Shown piece by piece: positions 22,602 to 34,789 of a stretch of 64,000 nucleotides of DNA. The notes under the pieces were generated by a model that ran no database searches, was not told the DNA's origin, and was given only the letters and a program-made list of their open reading frames with translations. Position 1 is the first letter of the stretch, and every line of letters begins with the position of its first letter. The translations under genes were made by a program, and so were the position numbers. Source of the stretch: Parietaria judaica (lineage: Eukaryota; Streptophyta; Magnoliopsida; Rosales; Urticaceae). The stretch lies in NCBI GenBank assembly GCA_954871525.1, contig OX940868.1, positions 9,848,056 to 9,912,055 of the forward strand. The letters run 5' to 3'.

Positions 22602-23381
22602 TCATCTACCGCCATTAGCTGCTATGCGGTATATTGCTCTTTCCTGGCCTGGATGTTCCGGAACGCGCTCATGTAGCAAAATTCTGGATTGCTTCTGGTT
22701 TCCCTTTATCTCAACGATTTTTCTCGCCCTATTCGGGAAGCGTATTAGTTGACGGTAGGTTGATGGTACGGCCTTCATCATGTGCAGGCAGGGTCTTCCT
22801 AGTATCATGTTGTAAACTGACGGGCAGTCCAACACTAGGAAGTTCTTGGTTATCCCGACCCCTGCTGCTGCGATGGACAGTCGCACCGTGCAACCCGCGT
22901 TGATGGTTCCTCCATCGAAGCCGGTTAGCGGGATGGCTTCTCTGTTGATCTCTGTTTCTTCGACTCCCAGCTTCAGCATGGGCTCCAGGAAGATCCCGTC
23001 GACTGAGCTCCCGTTATCGATTAGGATTCTATCCATCGTATACGAGGCAACTACGAGTGTGACGACCAGCGCGTCGTCATGCGGTCCAATCAGCGTGGCC
23101 GCTTTGCTGTCCTTGAATGAGATCTCGAAGTCCGGCTCTCGCCTCGGTACGACTACCGGTCCGGCCTTGAGCCTCCTCTGGTGGGCCTTGATGGAGTTCA
23201 CAGAGTTACCGTGCAGTTGGGACCCTCCTACGATCGTGTAGATTCTGCCAATGGGCTCGGGAATATCGTTGAGCTGCTCTCTCAAATCTTCTGCTTCTTC
23301 GTACGTCTGCTCATCCGGCTCTCTTGCTCGGCTGTATACTTTCACGAGGTGTTCTCTGTTGCTCGTCTCTTTTCTGGCCAT
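22602..23381 (-). pseudogene. Gypsy aspartic protease region
   Basis: Cleaves the Gag-Pol precursor. The active-site word is MDRILIDNGSSVDGIF (near 23000), with the DNGSS form often seen in this lineage. It is followed by GFDGGTINAGCTVRLSI, NFLVLDCPSVYNMILGRPCLHMMKAVPST and a basic tail. The ORF is open for 259 codons and overlaps the end of the gag frame by 71 nt in a different frame, compatible with either programmed frameshifting or an indel. Gag lies upstream, RT downstream. Confidence 0.88.
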
Positions 23382-25153
23382 TCAGAGGTTGGTCTTGAGG
23401 GAGGCTTTGCTTGGTTGATTGTCCGTTTTTTAGCTCGTTGACGAAGTTTACTTCTCCCAATTCGCCGTTGATGTACTTTCCCGCTAGGCGGGCACGGAGT
23501 ACCATACAATTTTTCGTATGGTGCCCGAACACCTTGTGGAAATTGCACCACGCTTTTGGGTCGTGCTTCGGGAAGATTTCGTTGCTATACGGTGGGAAGT
23601 CCCTTGAGCTGACCAGCACTTCTCCAGGAGTTTCTTCCGCTTCGGTCTGTTCTTCGAATTTTGCGGTTTCCGAATTTACGTTGAAAACGTATGGATTTCG
23701 CGGGTTCTGTCCGTTATTTGCCCTCGGATTTTGGGCTTGGAGTGGGTGCTTTTGGATTGGGGGGGAACTCCTCTGTCCCATGAAAGGGTTGTTGTGATTT
23801 CCGGCTCTGGGTGGCGGTTGCTGTCCAGGTGGCCCGAGATTCCGTTGATGGACAGGTTGAGGTCCATGTCTCCTTCGCATGGCTTCGAGTTCTTCGTCAT
23901 GTCTGATCTAGTTGGATGATCTGTGGATCACGTCTTCGATGGAGTCGTAACGATTCACGACGATGTCCGTTTTGAACTTCGAGTCGTACCATAGTCCGGC
24001 CGTGAGAGCGGCTATGGCAGTTTCGTCACTGATCCCGTTTATTTTGACCATGGTCTTCATGAACCTGGTCATGAAAGCTCTAAGGGGCTCTCATCTCTCT
24101 CGCTGCAAGGCATAGAGGTTTGCCGCCGTGATTTCAGTTTCCATAAACATAGAAAAATGCTTGAGAAACAGGGTTGTCAGCTGTCCGATGTTGTCTATGG
24201 ACCGTGGTTCCAGTTTTGAGAACCATTCCATCGCTGGGCCGACCAGATTTTCTGAGAAATACTGGCAGCGCCCAGCGTCCAATTCGTGTGCTTCCAGATG
24301 GGCTCGCCCCATCGCGATCCTGAAGGATCTCAGGTGTACTTTGGGATCGGTCGTCCCATCGTACTTCGGCACGTATACGCGCCCGCCTTCCTTGAGTATC
24401 ACGTTAGTTATGACGGGCTTGAAGGGCGTCCTTTCTGCGTCTTCCACTAAACGTTCTATCTCCGGGGCAGCGGTTAAGGCACTGTGCACGCGAGAGCACA
24501 CGTGAATGAGTTTCTCATTCATTTCGTCCATTGAGCGTTTAAGCTCCTCCAGTTCCGTGCGTTGGGGAGCTGGTTCAGGTTGCACAGCCTGGAGGGGTTC
24601 CTGTCCGTACACCGGGCTGGGATACCTCGGGTACATGACCGGATGGCCGTTGAGGTCCTAGCTAATGTCACAGCTTTGCTCGTACCCCGATGGTCGGTTC
24701 TGGGGTCCCGAGCGTTGGCAACTGCTCGAAGCAAGGTTTCCCGCATTAGACAGGTAGAGACCCGCCAAGTGGGTGAAGAGGGGAGTTCCTGTTTCAGGGG
24801 GCGGTGGAGGTGTCGAGGGTCTAGGGCCGCTGGGTTGTCGGGGTTGATTTTGCCTCGACGCTGTCGAGGTGGACAGCGTTGAGGCCTATCCGGCCTTGAT
24901 ACCCAGAGCTCTGTCCTGGATCAGTCCGGTTAGTAGTCTGACGATGCTCATTACGGGCTCGATTTGCTTCAAGAGACTCGAGTCGCTGGCGCAACTCTCG
25001 GTTCTCAGCAGCGCTAGCCTCTAATTGAGATTGCAGGTTGTTCGATTCTGTGTTTGGGTCTGGGTTGTTCACTTCAGACTCGTTCACGATTACGAATTCG
25101 TTGTTGCTCATGTTTGTAGAGTGCTTTGAGCTTTTTGAAGTTAGCGAGATCAA
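23311..25153 (-). pseudogene. Gypsy gag, broken by frameshifts
   Basis: Structural protein of the particle. Pieces in order: an N-terminal Asn/Glu-rich coiled-coil segment from 25111 (SNNEFVIVNESEV; ENRELRQRLESLEAN); the retrotransposon gag core from 24636 (GGRVYVPKYDGTTDPKVHLR; AMEWFSKLEPRSIDNIGQL; TAANLYALQRER), which hits TGA at 24091; then a continuation in another frame (RAFMTRFMKTMVKINGISDET) to about 23900. The last piece, 23880-23311, carries WCNFHKVFGHHTKNC, a zinc-knuckle-like CCHC region. At least three frame changes are needed to read the whole gag. The start choice (ATG at 25111, SNNEF) is inferred. Confidence 0.85.
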
Positions 25154-25154
25154 T

Positions 25155-25175
25155 TTCCCACAGACGGCGACAAAC
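25155..25175 (-). other. Primer binding site of the gypsy element
   Basis: Directly inside the 5' LTR the minus strand reads TCGCCGTCTGTGGGAA, close to the GGCGCCGTCTGTGGGAA-type sites of plant Tat elements. The matching tRNA was not identified here. Confidence 0.65.
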
Positions 25176-26028
25176 TGTTGACGTGGTTTCCCACCTCAAT
25201 CAGTCAAGTGTGACTTGTGAGTGTATGATATTTTTGAATAGAACAATTTGGTGGAATTCGATCTCTCACGTTGCAAGCTCACGATTCACTAACGATATAT
25301 ATATGTATAAGCAATATAAATGAGACGAGGAGTTTTTTATAGAGGTTTTTCCCAAGGCGGTAGTTGACTACTTCCTCTGTTAGTTTATTGCGACAATGGA
25401 CATAGACGGATAGCTACAGACAGCTAGATCACGCCTAAGAATGGAAATGATCAATAGAGAAGGAGGGAAAGAATACAACAAAATATCAAATAGACAAGAA
25501 TGCCGGGTAGAATCTTTTCAGTGTATTCTGTCGAGGTTGCAAGTATGCGTGTGTGTTGATCTGAGCTTGAGCTTGGTATTTATAGGCTTTAAATCTTCCC
25601 GTTGGTCTTCCAGGAATCATGGGGTCTTCTTTCCGTGCTGAACGGGCTGAAAAGACGACCTTGCTACACGTGTCCTATGACTTCGTTCTCGTCGTCGTAT
25701 TTGAATTATGTCCGTTGGAGGCTTGACTCCGTGCTCCTGGTCTTCCGCTAGGATTTGAAGTGGGATGCCGGGTAGAGAATATGACAACTCTACCCTCGTC
25801 TTTCTAGATTGTTGTCGAATGGATTTTGGGCCTTAGAGCCCTTTGGGCCGAGTAGCCTTGTATCCGTCGGCTTTGTTCTGATTGAGAGTCTCATTGGGCT
25901 TCTCTATTGGGCTTTTACGAATACCAGTTTATTTCTTTAAAGCCTTTTATCATGGTTTGTAAATTTAATTAATTCATAACTTTAGCACTTTATGTCATAT
26001 TCAATAATGACGAATTTGTACATCAACA
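25176..26028 (-). repeat. 5' LTR of the gypsy element (853 bp)
   Basis: TGTTGACGTGG...TACATCAACA on the plus strand, with both TG and CA ends intact, followed by TSD GGTAG at 26029-26033. A minus-strand TATA box (TATAAATA) lies at 25577-25584. Only scattered substitutions separate it from the 3' LTR (about four in the first 130 bp), apart from the AT-tract length difference. Confidence 0.92.
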
Positions 26029-26033
26029 GGTAG

Positions 26034-26455
26034 CGCAGGCTCAGTGCCAGGCCCGTGGGCCGATTCCGCTGCCAGGAAGCGTGGGCCGCAGGTAAGGGCA
26101 CGAGGCCTGCGCGCTGCGCGCCAAGACAACTCGTTAGGGTTTCGCCCTGGGCCTCGCACAGACCTGGGCCTTGCCATGGGCGTGGCCAGTGGGAGCTAGG
26201 GTTCGACCCTGGGGCTGCAGCGGCAACCCCGTGGTCCTCCCTTGCGGCGGGTAGGGCTGCGCCATGTAGTCCGGCCAATTTTCCCGGTCCGACATTTCGG
26301 GTCGGGAAATTATCTAATTTTAAATTAATATCAAAATATCTAGAAATTCAATTTCAATTTTAATTATTAATTTATTCATCAAATAATTCGTTCTTTGAAA
26401 CCGTTAAATTAAACTACGTAATTATTTATCCTTGAACCATGGCTCTGATACCAAT
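26034..26455 (-). other. Copia PBS and GC-rich start of the leader
   Basis: Next to the copia 5' LTR the minus strand reads AATTGGTATCAGAGCCATGG (26438-26455), the initiator-tRNA-Met PBS of plant copia elements. From 26030 to 26290 the leader is strongly GC-rich, unlike the AT-rich LTR. Short frames here look fortuitous. The leader continues at 14046 beyond the gypsy insertion. Confidence 0.8.
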
Positions 26456-29219
26456 TGTTGGAAATCGGGGTATCAGTCCCGACTTCATTACCACGACAAT
26501 AGCCTCTGAGGCGTCCCGGTAACACTTAAAAAATTATTTTAAAGCGGAAAACTTGTTACCGTACCGACGACACGGATATCGGGTAATCACCATTTCGTTA
26601 AGACCCGATAAATATTTCGAATTTAATATTTCATAATCATTATTAATAATCTAGTCAAATAGGAAATAAATAGAAAGCAATAAATGGTTGCATTTATTGA
26701 CCCAATGCATAACGTCGTACCTCTAAGACGATTCCGGCTGCGCGTTCTGAACTTGGGCAGGGCTCCGCTGGTGCTGAGGAAAACTCCCATGATCTTCTGG
26801 GATATTCTCCTGGACTCCTCGTACCGAAGCGTGGGCTTTGCCGGCAGGACTCCGTCAGAAAATTTAACTGACGGTTGTTTTAAAGCTACCGGAGAAAAAT
26901 ATCTCCTGAGCCGAACCAGAAGAGGGATCAGAGACAGAAAACTCGCAGACCCTAAAGAGAGAGAGGTAGAGCTCGAGTTTTTGCTCTGGGGAAAGGTGTG
27001 AAAAATGTGTAGAATGAGCCTACTCTTTATAGGGTAAAGCTGTAGCCGATTTGGAGATTTTCCCTCCCATTTTTCGAATTCCTTTAATTAAATTTAATTA
27101 ATTATTTCAATCCAATGGTCCAGATTCAATCTCATCTAATTCCAATGGATATAATTAATCAAGGATTTAATTAAATAATAATACATGATAAGATCAAAAT
27201 ATTTAATCTTATCAACATATTAATTAAATTCGAATTATATATGTATACACATTTAAAATTCGAATTTGTTTAATGATTATCTAGATCAAATGGTTAAAAA
27301 TAAATCTTAAACCAATCCAATGGATCAAATCAATTAGGGATAAAATCAAATGCCCTAGGGTTTTACTTAAACCCTAATTCGAATTCTTATCCTTATACTA
27401 ATTCGAATCATATATTGTATATATATAATATTAATTAATTTCTAATCTGACGGTAAAGATTAAATCTCAAAACTTGATCCAACAGACATAATTAATTAAG
27501 CAAATTCGAAATACCTAAGCTTAGTCACCAAGCTTTCAATTTCGAATTACAATTAGGGTTTAAATCAATTATCTCAATCCAACGGTTGATATCAAATCAT
27601 AACCGATCCAATGGATTAAATTTATTTTAAGGTTTTGCTAAAATACCAAAACATTAGGTACTTATGCCGCAAATATTTAATATCCAACTCTCATTATTCG
27701 AATTAGCTAGGGTTTCTATTTAACCCAAACCCTAATTAGAATTTACACATATAAATATATATTTTTATTTATTAATATAAATATTTTAATTATTAATTAA
27801 TTATTAATTAGATATTAATAATTAAATCCAAATAATTAAATTATATTAATAAATCCTGATCTCAATGTCACACATTAAATGTCATGGTGCCACACCATCA
27901 TTTAAATTCGTGATATGTGATTTAATTTCATAGTTTATCGAACTAAGTCATAAACTTAGAAAATCCATAAATCACAAACCGTATGTCAGAATGACTTGGT
28001 TAAAAAAGAAAACTTGCTTAGAATTTAATTTACAACAATATGGTGCTGATAGAAAATATAAATTCTAACTTTCTTTTTATTAGTTAATTTCGTGTACCAA
28101 AATATGGTACTTTTGCCACGCTGACGAGAAAACTATCTGACGTGTGACACAGACCTGTCAGTTTTATAAGTCGAGCCAAATGATTAAACATTATCCAGAA
28201 TATATTTTAATCACGTACGTATCATCCGTTACGAAGCTATCTTGGGGACCATGGACACGTATCACTTAAGCTCCAACGAACTGCTAGTTGTTCGTTAAAC
28301 GTCGAAGTGATTCCACTATAGACCCGAGGCTGCACTCTTTAGTGATACGGTATATATTATTCCCTTATAATAGCAGGGTGTCCATTGATACAATCAAATT
28401 CGGGTTATTGATCTTTCACTTGATGACTCACACATGAGCAAGCGGTTTTTACCGTAATGCCCCTCATTGCATTTTCCTCCTTGACTCAGTCAATAATATT
28501 ATGAGCAACCCACTTATGGTTTCGATTCATAATTTGCGCACGGGTAACTCTCACTTCGCACCACTGACAACCAAGGTAATCATCATGACTCTAAAGAGAG
28601 CTGTGTGATGCCCATGTCTATGATCAACCTATCCTTACTACTGACTATCATGTTCGCAAAATAATAGTGTTGGGAACAGCGGTTATATCTTGTGCTCTTT
28701 AACGGTTAAATCAAAGAACAATCAAGCCAGTAGCTTAGACTCAGGATCACTCAGGACTTAGAACTAATATCCATTTGATCATCAGTTTGTTACTCAACTT
28801 CAAGTTATCACTGACGGTCTTATATGATAACTTCTTGAGTTTAAGTCAGGTCCAGTCCAGTATGAAGACGCTTCATACTTAATGCACTTCTAGTGAGTGT
28901 GACACACACATAATCTAGAATAGGATTGCCACTTAGTCACATTAACGACCTTACAAGATTAATGGGTTCCTAATCAATTAATCAGGTCACGGACATTTTA
29001 AGTTCATTTATTATGATTATTAATTTTTCCTCACATTGACTCTGTTGTGATAATAATAGCATAATTGCATCCTTTATGAACTAAGGAATCAAACATTCTA
29101 TTTTACTCTACCAGAAACTATAATAAGATTAACATAATAAGTATCATCTTTATTGAACGACTTGTCATAATCTTGTACAAATGGATAAATATCTTGTTTA
29201 AGGACACATATGTCCAACA
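26456..29219 (-). repeat. 5' LTR of the copia element (2764 bp)
   Basis: Same sequence as 6922-9668 with scattered differences. It opens TGTTGGAAATCGGGG and closes TATGTCCAACA, followed by TSD TCTTC. It contains a 105-codon plus-strand ORF at 26684-27001 that is interrupted in the other LTR copies, so I do not call it a gene. Confidence 0.92.
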
Positions 29220-29395
29220 TCTTCGACCATCACCTAAATGTGAGCATTACCACTTAAATGAAAAATGTCGTTCATTTTTAAAATAATTAATATTTTATGG
29301 TTTCTATAATATATTTTATTAAAAAAAATAGATTTCTTTTTCTTTCAATTATATTATTAGCGCAAGAATAAAAAGTACATGTATATATATAGAGA

Positions 29396-32300
29396 GAGTA
29401 AACTACAGCTGATATACTGAATGTTTGACCGACTGCGAATTACGTACCCAATGTTTATTTTCGACGACTAATACACCCAAACTTGATTCCGTTTGATTTT
29501 TTCGTGTTTTCCGTCACTTGACCGTTAGCGAGTGATTCCTCCTTTATATGTATTGTTTTCGTATTTTTAGCATAACTCACTCATTGTTTGTCCAAATTTT
29601 ATACACGACCTATGGTTGGAAAGATAAGATATATATCTACAACATTGGTGTTTTAAGTTTTGTAAAAAAATTAAAAAAAATACGAAATTGCAAGTACAAC
29701 GTAAAACTGGACATTAGTATAATGCATTTGTTTCAACCAAATTTAATATACTTGATGACTTTTTCTGATGAAACGTAAAACTAAAAAGTTGTAGATCAAT
29801 ATTTTATGTTTTCAACGGTAGTTTATATATAAATTTTTGACAAAAAAAGAGTGATTTATGCCAAAAATATGAAAGATGTAATGTCAACAATCTTTCGTAA
29901 TTTTTGCATAACTCGCTCTCTGTTTTTTTTTTTTGTCAAAAATTTATAAATAAACTACCAATTGGAAGATAAAAGATTGACCTACCACATTGTAGTTTTA
30001 TATTTCATTAGAAAAAGTCATTACGTATATTAAAAGTTGCTCGAAAAAAAAAATACTTTGCATGACACTAATGTCTAGTTTTACGTTGTAATTGAAATTT
30101 CGTATTATTTTTTAACTTCTTTTACAAACTTTAAAAAGTTGGAAATCGGGGTTTGATTCTCGACTTCTTTACGCCAAAATATCCATCCAATCCTTCCCAG
30201 TAACATTTAAAAAATTATTTTAAAGCGGAAAACTTGTTATCGGACCAACGGCACGGATATCGGGTAATAACCATTTTAACAAGATCCGATAAATATTACG
30301 AATTTAATATTTCATAATCATTATTAATAAGCTAGTCGAATAGGAAATAAATAGATAGCGGTAAATAGTTGCATTTATTAACCCAATTCTTGAGGCCGTA
30401 CCTCGGTTGACGTTTTCAGCTGCGGACTCTGAAGTTCGGCAGGGCTCCGCTGGGGCTGAGGGAAACACCCGTGATCTTCCGGGATACTCTCCTGGATTCC
30501 TCGTACCGAAGCGTGAGCTTCGCCGGCAGGACTCCGTCGCAAAACTTTAATTGAGGTTCTTTTTAAGCTACCGGAGAAACAACGTTCTCACTAAGCCGAA
30601 CCGAAAAGGAGATCAGAGGAAAAAACTCGCAGACCCCAGAGAGAGAGGGAAATATCGAGTTTTTGCTCTGGGGAGAGGTGTGTGAAATGTGTAGAATGAC
30701 TCCTCTATTTATAGGCTTAAGACTGTAACCGAATTAGAGATTTTCACTCAAAAATTCGAATTTTATATATAATTAAACACTTTAATTATTTCAATCCAAT
30801 GGTTGAGATTTAATCTCATCTAGATCCAATGGTTATAATTAAACTTGTATTTAATTAAATAAAAAATAATTGGTAAAATCAAAAACCAATCTTATCCTCT
30901 TATTTAAATATAATTCAAATATATATATATATATATATATTTAATTTCGGAAATTATAATTAAATATAATTAATTATCTTAATCCAAAAGCTTAGATTCA
31001 ATCTCATCTAAATCCAATGGATATAATTAATTAGGGATTTATTAAATAAGAAAGACATGGTGAATCAAATTAACCAATCTTATCTTCTTGTTTTAATTTT
31101 GAATTATATATATATATTAATGATAATTTCGAAATTAATTATCTAGATCCAACGGCTTAGATTAATCTTGGACCGATCTAATGGATCAAATTAACTTAGG
31201 ATAAAATCAAACACCTTAAGACTTGGTAAAAGCCCTAATTCGATTTTATCATTATCATTATTTTTAAAGCTATATATTATATATTTAATTAATTAATTTC
31301 CAATCTTACGGTAATGATTAAATCTTAAACCGATCTAACGGATTCAATTAATTAGGTCAAATTCAAAAACCCTAAGCTTGGTCACCAAGCTACTATTTTT
31401 CGAATTAGGGTTAGGTCAAAAATCAATCATCTTAATCCTACGGTTGATATTAAATCATTTCCAATCAAAAAGATAAGATTGATTTTAGGGTTTTTTGCTA
31501 AAGTACCAAACTCTAGGTACTTATGCCGAAAATATGAAACCCTAGCTAAGTCAAGAAACTCGTGTGGACTAGGTCATGCAAGCCCACTTCGATTTACGCA
31601 TGTGTTAAATATATATCATTATGTATTTTATTTATTAATATAAATCTATTAATTATTAATTAATTATTCATAAGTTATTAATAATTAAATTATATTAATA
31701 TTTCCTGATCTCAATATCACACATTAAAATTTTATGGTGTCACACCATCATTTCGTGACATGTGATTTAATTTCATAGTTTATCGAACCAAGCACAAACT
31801 TTGAAAATCCATAAATCACAAACCGTAAGTTAGAATGACTTGGTTCAAAAAGCAAAGTTGGTTAGAAATTAATTTTCAACAACATAGTGCTGATAGAAAA
31901 TCTAAATTCTAGCTTTCTTTTTATCAGTTAATTGTGTGTACCAAGATATGGTACTTTTGCCATGTTGTCGATAAAACTATCTGACGTCTGCCACAGACCT
32001 TTCAGTTTTATAAGTCTAGCCAAATGATTAAACAATATCCAAAATATGTTTTAATCACGTACGTATTATCCGTTACGGAGCTATCCTGGGGACCATGGAC
32101 CCGTATCATTTAAGCTTGAATGAACTGCTAGTTGTTCCTCAAACCTCGAACTGATTCCACTATAGACCCGAGGCTGCACTCTTTAGTGATACGGTATATA
32201 TTATTCCCTTTATATAAGCAGGGTGTCCATTGATACAATCAAATTCGGGTTATCGTTCTTTCACTTGATGATTCACACATGAGCAGGCGGTTTTTATGGT

Positions 32301-33298
32301 TAGGCCTCTCGTTGCATTTTTCCTCCTTGACTCACTCAATAATATTATGAGCCACCCACTTATGGTTTCGATTCATAAGTTGCGCACGGGTACCTCTCAC
32401 TTCTCACCACTGACAATCAAGGGAATCATCATGACTCTGAAGAGAGCTGTGTGATGCCCATGTCTATGATCATGCTACCCTTACTACTGACTATCATGTT
32501 CGCAAAATAATAGTGTTGGGAACAGCGGTAATATCTTGTGGTTAAATCAAAGAAAAATCAAGCTAGTAGTTCGGACTCAAGATCACTCAGGACTTAGAAC
32601 TAATATCCATTTGATCATCTATTTGTGACTCAACTTCAAGTTATCAGTGATGGTCTTATATGATAACTTCTTGAGTTTAAGTCAGGTTCAGTCTAGTATG
32701 AAGGCACTTCACAGTTAATGCACTTCTAGTGAGTGTGACACACACACATAATCCAGAATAGGATTGTCACTTAGTCACATTAATGACCTTACCCGATTAA
32801 TGGGCTCCCACCTAGTTAATCAGGTCACAGACGTTTTAAGTTCATTTATTATGATTATTAATTCTTCCTCACATTGACTCTGTTGTGATAATAATAACAT
32901 AATTGCATCCTTTATGAAATTCTATTTTACTCTACCAGAAACTATAATAAGATTAACATAGTAAGTATCATCTTTATTCAATGACATGTCATAATCTTTT
33001 ACAAATGGATAAAATATCTTGTTTAAGGACACATATGTCCAACAACACCAAAGTTGTATATCTATCTCTTATCTTTCAAACCATAGGCCATGTATAAAAT
33101 TTGGACAAAATGAGTGAGTCATGCCAAAAATATGAAAACTATATATATAGAGGAGGAATCACACGTTGACGCGGTCAAGTAACGAAAACACAAAAAATCT
33201 AACGGAATCAAGTTTGGGTACATTAGCCGTCGAAAATAAATATTAAGTATATAATTCGCAACCGGTCAAACATTGAGTATATTAGCCATACTTTACCC
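29396..33298. mobile_element. Fold-back (Mutator-like) DNA element, ~1 kb, split by a solo LTR
   Basis: Two arms of ~490 bp are inverted repeats of each other around a centre near 29884. The left arm is 29396-29880. The right arm is 29888-30136 plus 33045-33298, interrupted by the solo LTR 30137-33044. Outer ends match as GAGTAAACTACAGCTGATA versus, inverted, GGGTAAAGTATGGCTAATA. Matching inner words include ATTTTTGACAAAAAAAGAG and its complement. Flanks are ATAT-rich, so the expected 9-bp TSD is not clear. There is no transposase ORF. Long TIRs suggest a non-autonomous Mutator-like fold-back element. Confidence 0.75.
30137..33044 (-). repeat. Solo LTR of the long-LTR copia family
   Basis: Opens GTTGGAAATCGGGG (first T of TG not preserved) and closes ATATGTCCAACA. 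It is collinear with the LTRs at 6922 and 26456 but more diverged, and a few hundred bases carry local rearrangements. No internal region adjoins either side; both flanks are arm sequence of the fold-back element. The TSD is not clear. Formation by LTR-LTR recombination is inferred. Confidence 0.85.
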
Positions 33299-33662
33299 AT
33301 ATATATATATTTAGCTTGATTATAGGATCCATGAATTGATTAATAGGAACTTTCTATTAAAATTTACTAATGTAACTCAATCAGATACGATAATTTTATA
33401 GACCTAACATAGACTATGAGTTTCACAAAAGAAAGTCAGAATTAATCACTATTGTAGTAATGATGATATAAACTATGAATCTGAAAGCTGTCATATGTTT
33501 TTCTATCATATGCTTAAAAGTATATATAATCAATCTTATTAATGTTACTTATAATGAACTCAAGGTTTGTACTGCTTGTCTATAGAATTGAATTGAATAC
33601 AGAGCTTATATATATAAATAAATAAATATTAATATAGACGAATCCTAACCGATGTGGTTACA

Positions 33663-34357
33663 GGCAATGTTTAAAATGTCGCTTGTCGATGTCGTTTCGC
33701 ATTTTCCGTTTTACGGATATATCACTTGCCGATGGGTATGTCGATGAGCTAATCGTATAAAAAGGCATGCCGTATGCCACATTTTTCGCATGGGCATACC
33801 GCATGCCGATGGGGTTTTCGATTGATATTTTGTAAAAAAAAATTGAGTATTTAAGAAATATATTTATATAGGTTCAAAACTACATATTTAATAAATACAA
33901 AACACATTTGTAACTTAAATATGTAGGTGAAATGTATAATATTAAGTCACTTTTATTAGTTAAAGTGTATAATATTAAGTCAAATTATTTGTGAAGTCAA
34001 TATGTATGTTAATTCAGTGTGTAATATTAAGTGAATATGCATGTTAACATATTTAATATTAGTTGAAGTGTATAATGTTAAAATATTGAATATTAGTTGA
34101 AGTGTATAATCATATTTTTAATTGGTATTTTTGTCGAAATCCACTAAAAATATGATTTTTTTTTGGCGAAATTCCAACTATTTTTCGCAAAATTTTCTCA
34201 GAAAAAACGACAAACGATTTTCCACCCACGTACGTGCCCATGGGAATTTTGCGAAAAAGGGAAAACGACAGCAAAAGGGCAGGAATTTCGAACCGCATTT
34301 CTCTGAAAAATGAATTTCCAGCGAATTTCAATGCGTTATTCTTGACATTTAATACCA
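33663..34357. mobile_element. Non-autonomous hAT-like element (695 bp)
   Basis: Flanked by an exact 8-bp TSD, TGGTTACA, at 33655-33662 and 34358-34365. The ends show weak terminal inverted similarity (left AATGTTTAAAATGTC; right, inverted, GGTATTAAATGTC). The left third is rich in GCATGCCG and GTCGATG words. No transposase. The 8-bp TSD points to hAT; the family is unknown. Confidence 0.6.
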
Positions 34358-34365
34358 TGGTTACA

Positions 34366-34789
34366 TGAACTTAACTGACTTTGTGGTCAAGCTTATGATA
34401 TGTTTGATTTGGAAATCATTTTCTCCTTATAATTGTTTTGAAGAAGAAAAAAATACCAGTTTCTCCAAAACTGAGTTCAAATCATTGTCTAAAGCAAATA
34501 TTATGATTCAAAATTGGAATGTTTTGAGAATCTAAGCAAAAGTACTATTACTTTTAAAATATGGATTTGTTGGTTTCGTTTTTTTTTACCCTGATAAAGT
34601 TTTAATTCTCTTAGTTTGGAACATCCGCCATGTTACCGTTTTCCTCCGCTACTCCGAGCCACGTGTCACTCTTACAAGGTTTCTAAGTATTTAATTTAAA
34701 TATTTAAAAAATATATATTTTGCATATAGTAGCTTAATTTATTGTTTAATTACCTTTCATGTCTCTTTATCTTTGTCTAATCAGTCGTC
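34366..34789. other. AT-rich spacer
   Basis: No gene or clear element. A short GC-rich patch (CCTCCGCTACTCCGAGCC) stands at about 34645-34662, with nothing recognisable around it. Confidence 0.5.

Larger units (their letters stand above)
14052..26028 (-). mobile_element. Ty3-gypsy retrotransposon, Tat lineage, nested in the copia element
   Basis: Transcribed on the minus strand: 5' LTR 25176-26028, gag, protease, RT, RNase H, a second RNase H, integrase, hairpin array, antisense gene, 3' LTR 14052-14931. TSD GGTAG lies at 14047-14051 and 26029-26033. A PBS-like site (GCCGTCTGTGGGAA) follows the 5' LTR and a G-rich polypurine tract precedes the 3' LTR. Two RNase H domains plus an antisense ORF between integrase and 3' LTR are the known hallmarks of plant Tat elements. 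Frameshifts and stops in gag, protease/RT junction and RNase H indicate it can no longer make a full polyprotein. The LTRs are still very similar, so it is younger than its copia host. Confidence 0.93.
6922..29219 (-). mobile_element. Ty1-copia LTR retrotransposon with ~2.75-kb LTRs, defective, hosting a nested gypsy element
   Basis: Transcribed on the minus strand. The 5' LTR is 26456-29219 and the 3' LTR is 6922-9668. Both have TG...CA ends: on the plus strand they open TGTTGGAAATCGGGG and close CATATGTCCAACA. A 5-bp TSD, TCTTC, flanks the element at 6917-6921 and 29220-29224. A PBS complementary to initiator tRNA-Met (TTGGTATCAGAGCC) follows the 5' LTR, and a polypurine tract (AAGTGGGAGAT) precedes the 3' LTR. 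Inside are decayed gag (near 12.1-12.6 kb) and RT/RNase H (9.7-11.5 kb); protease and integrase are not found. The Tat-type gypsy at 14052-26028 sits in its leader. Without that insert the element is ~10.3 kb. It is not autonomous. Confidence 0.92.

Noticed and set aside
26684..27001. 105-codon plus-strand ORF inside the copia LTR
   Set aside because: The same region in the other three LTR copies is interrupted or shifted, and the frame lies antisense to the element in its GC-rich U5-like part.
34640..34670. GC-rich patch considered as a possible microRNA or promoter element
   Set aside because: No complementary arm within a few hundred bases and no supporting signal.
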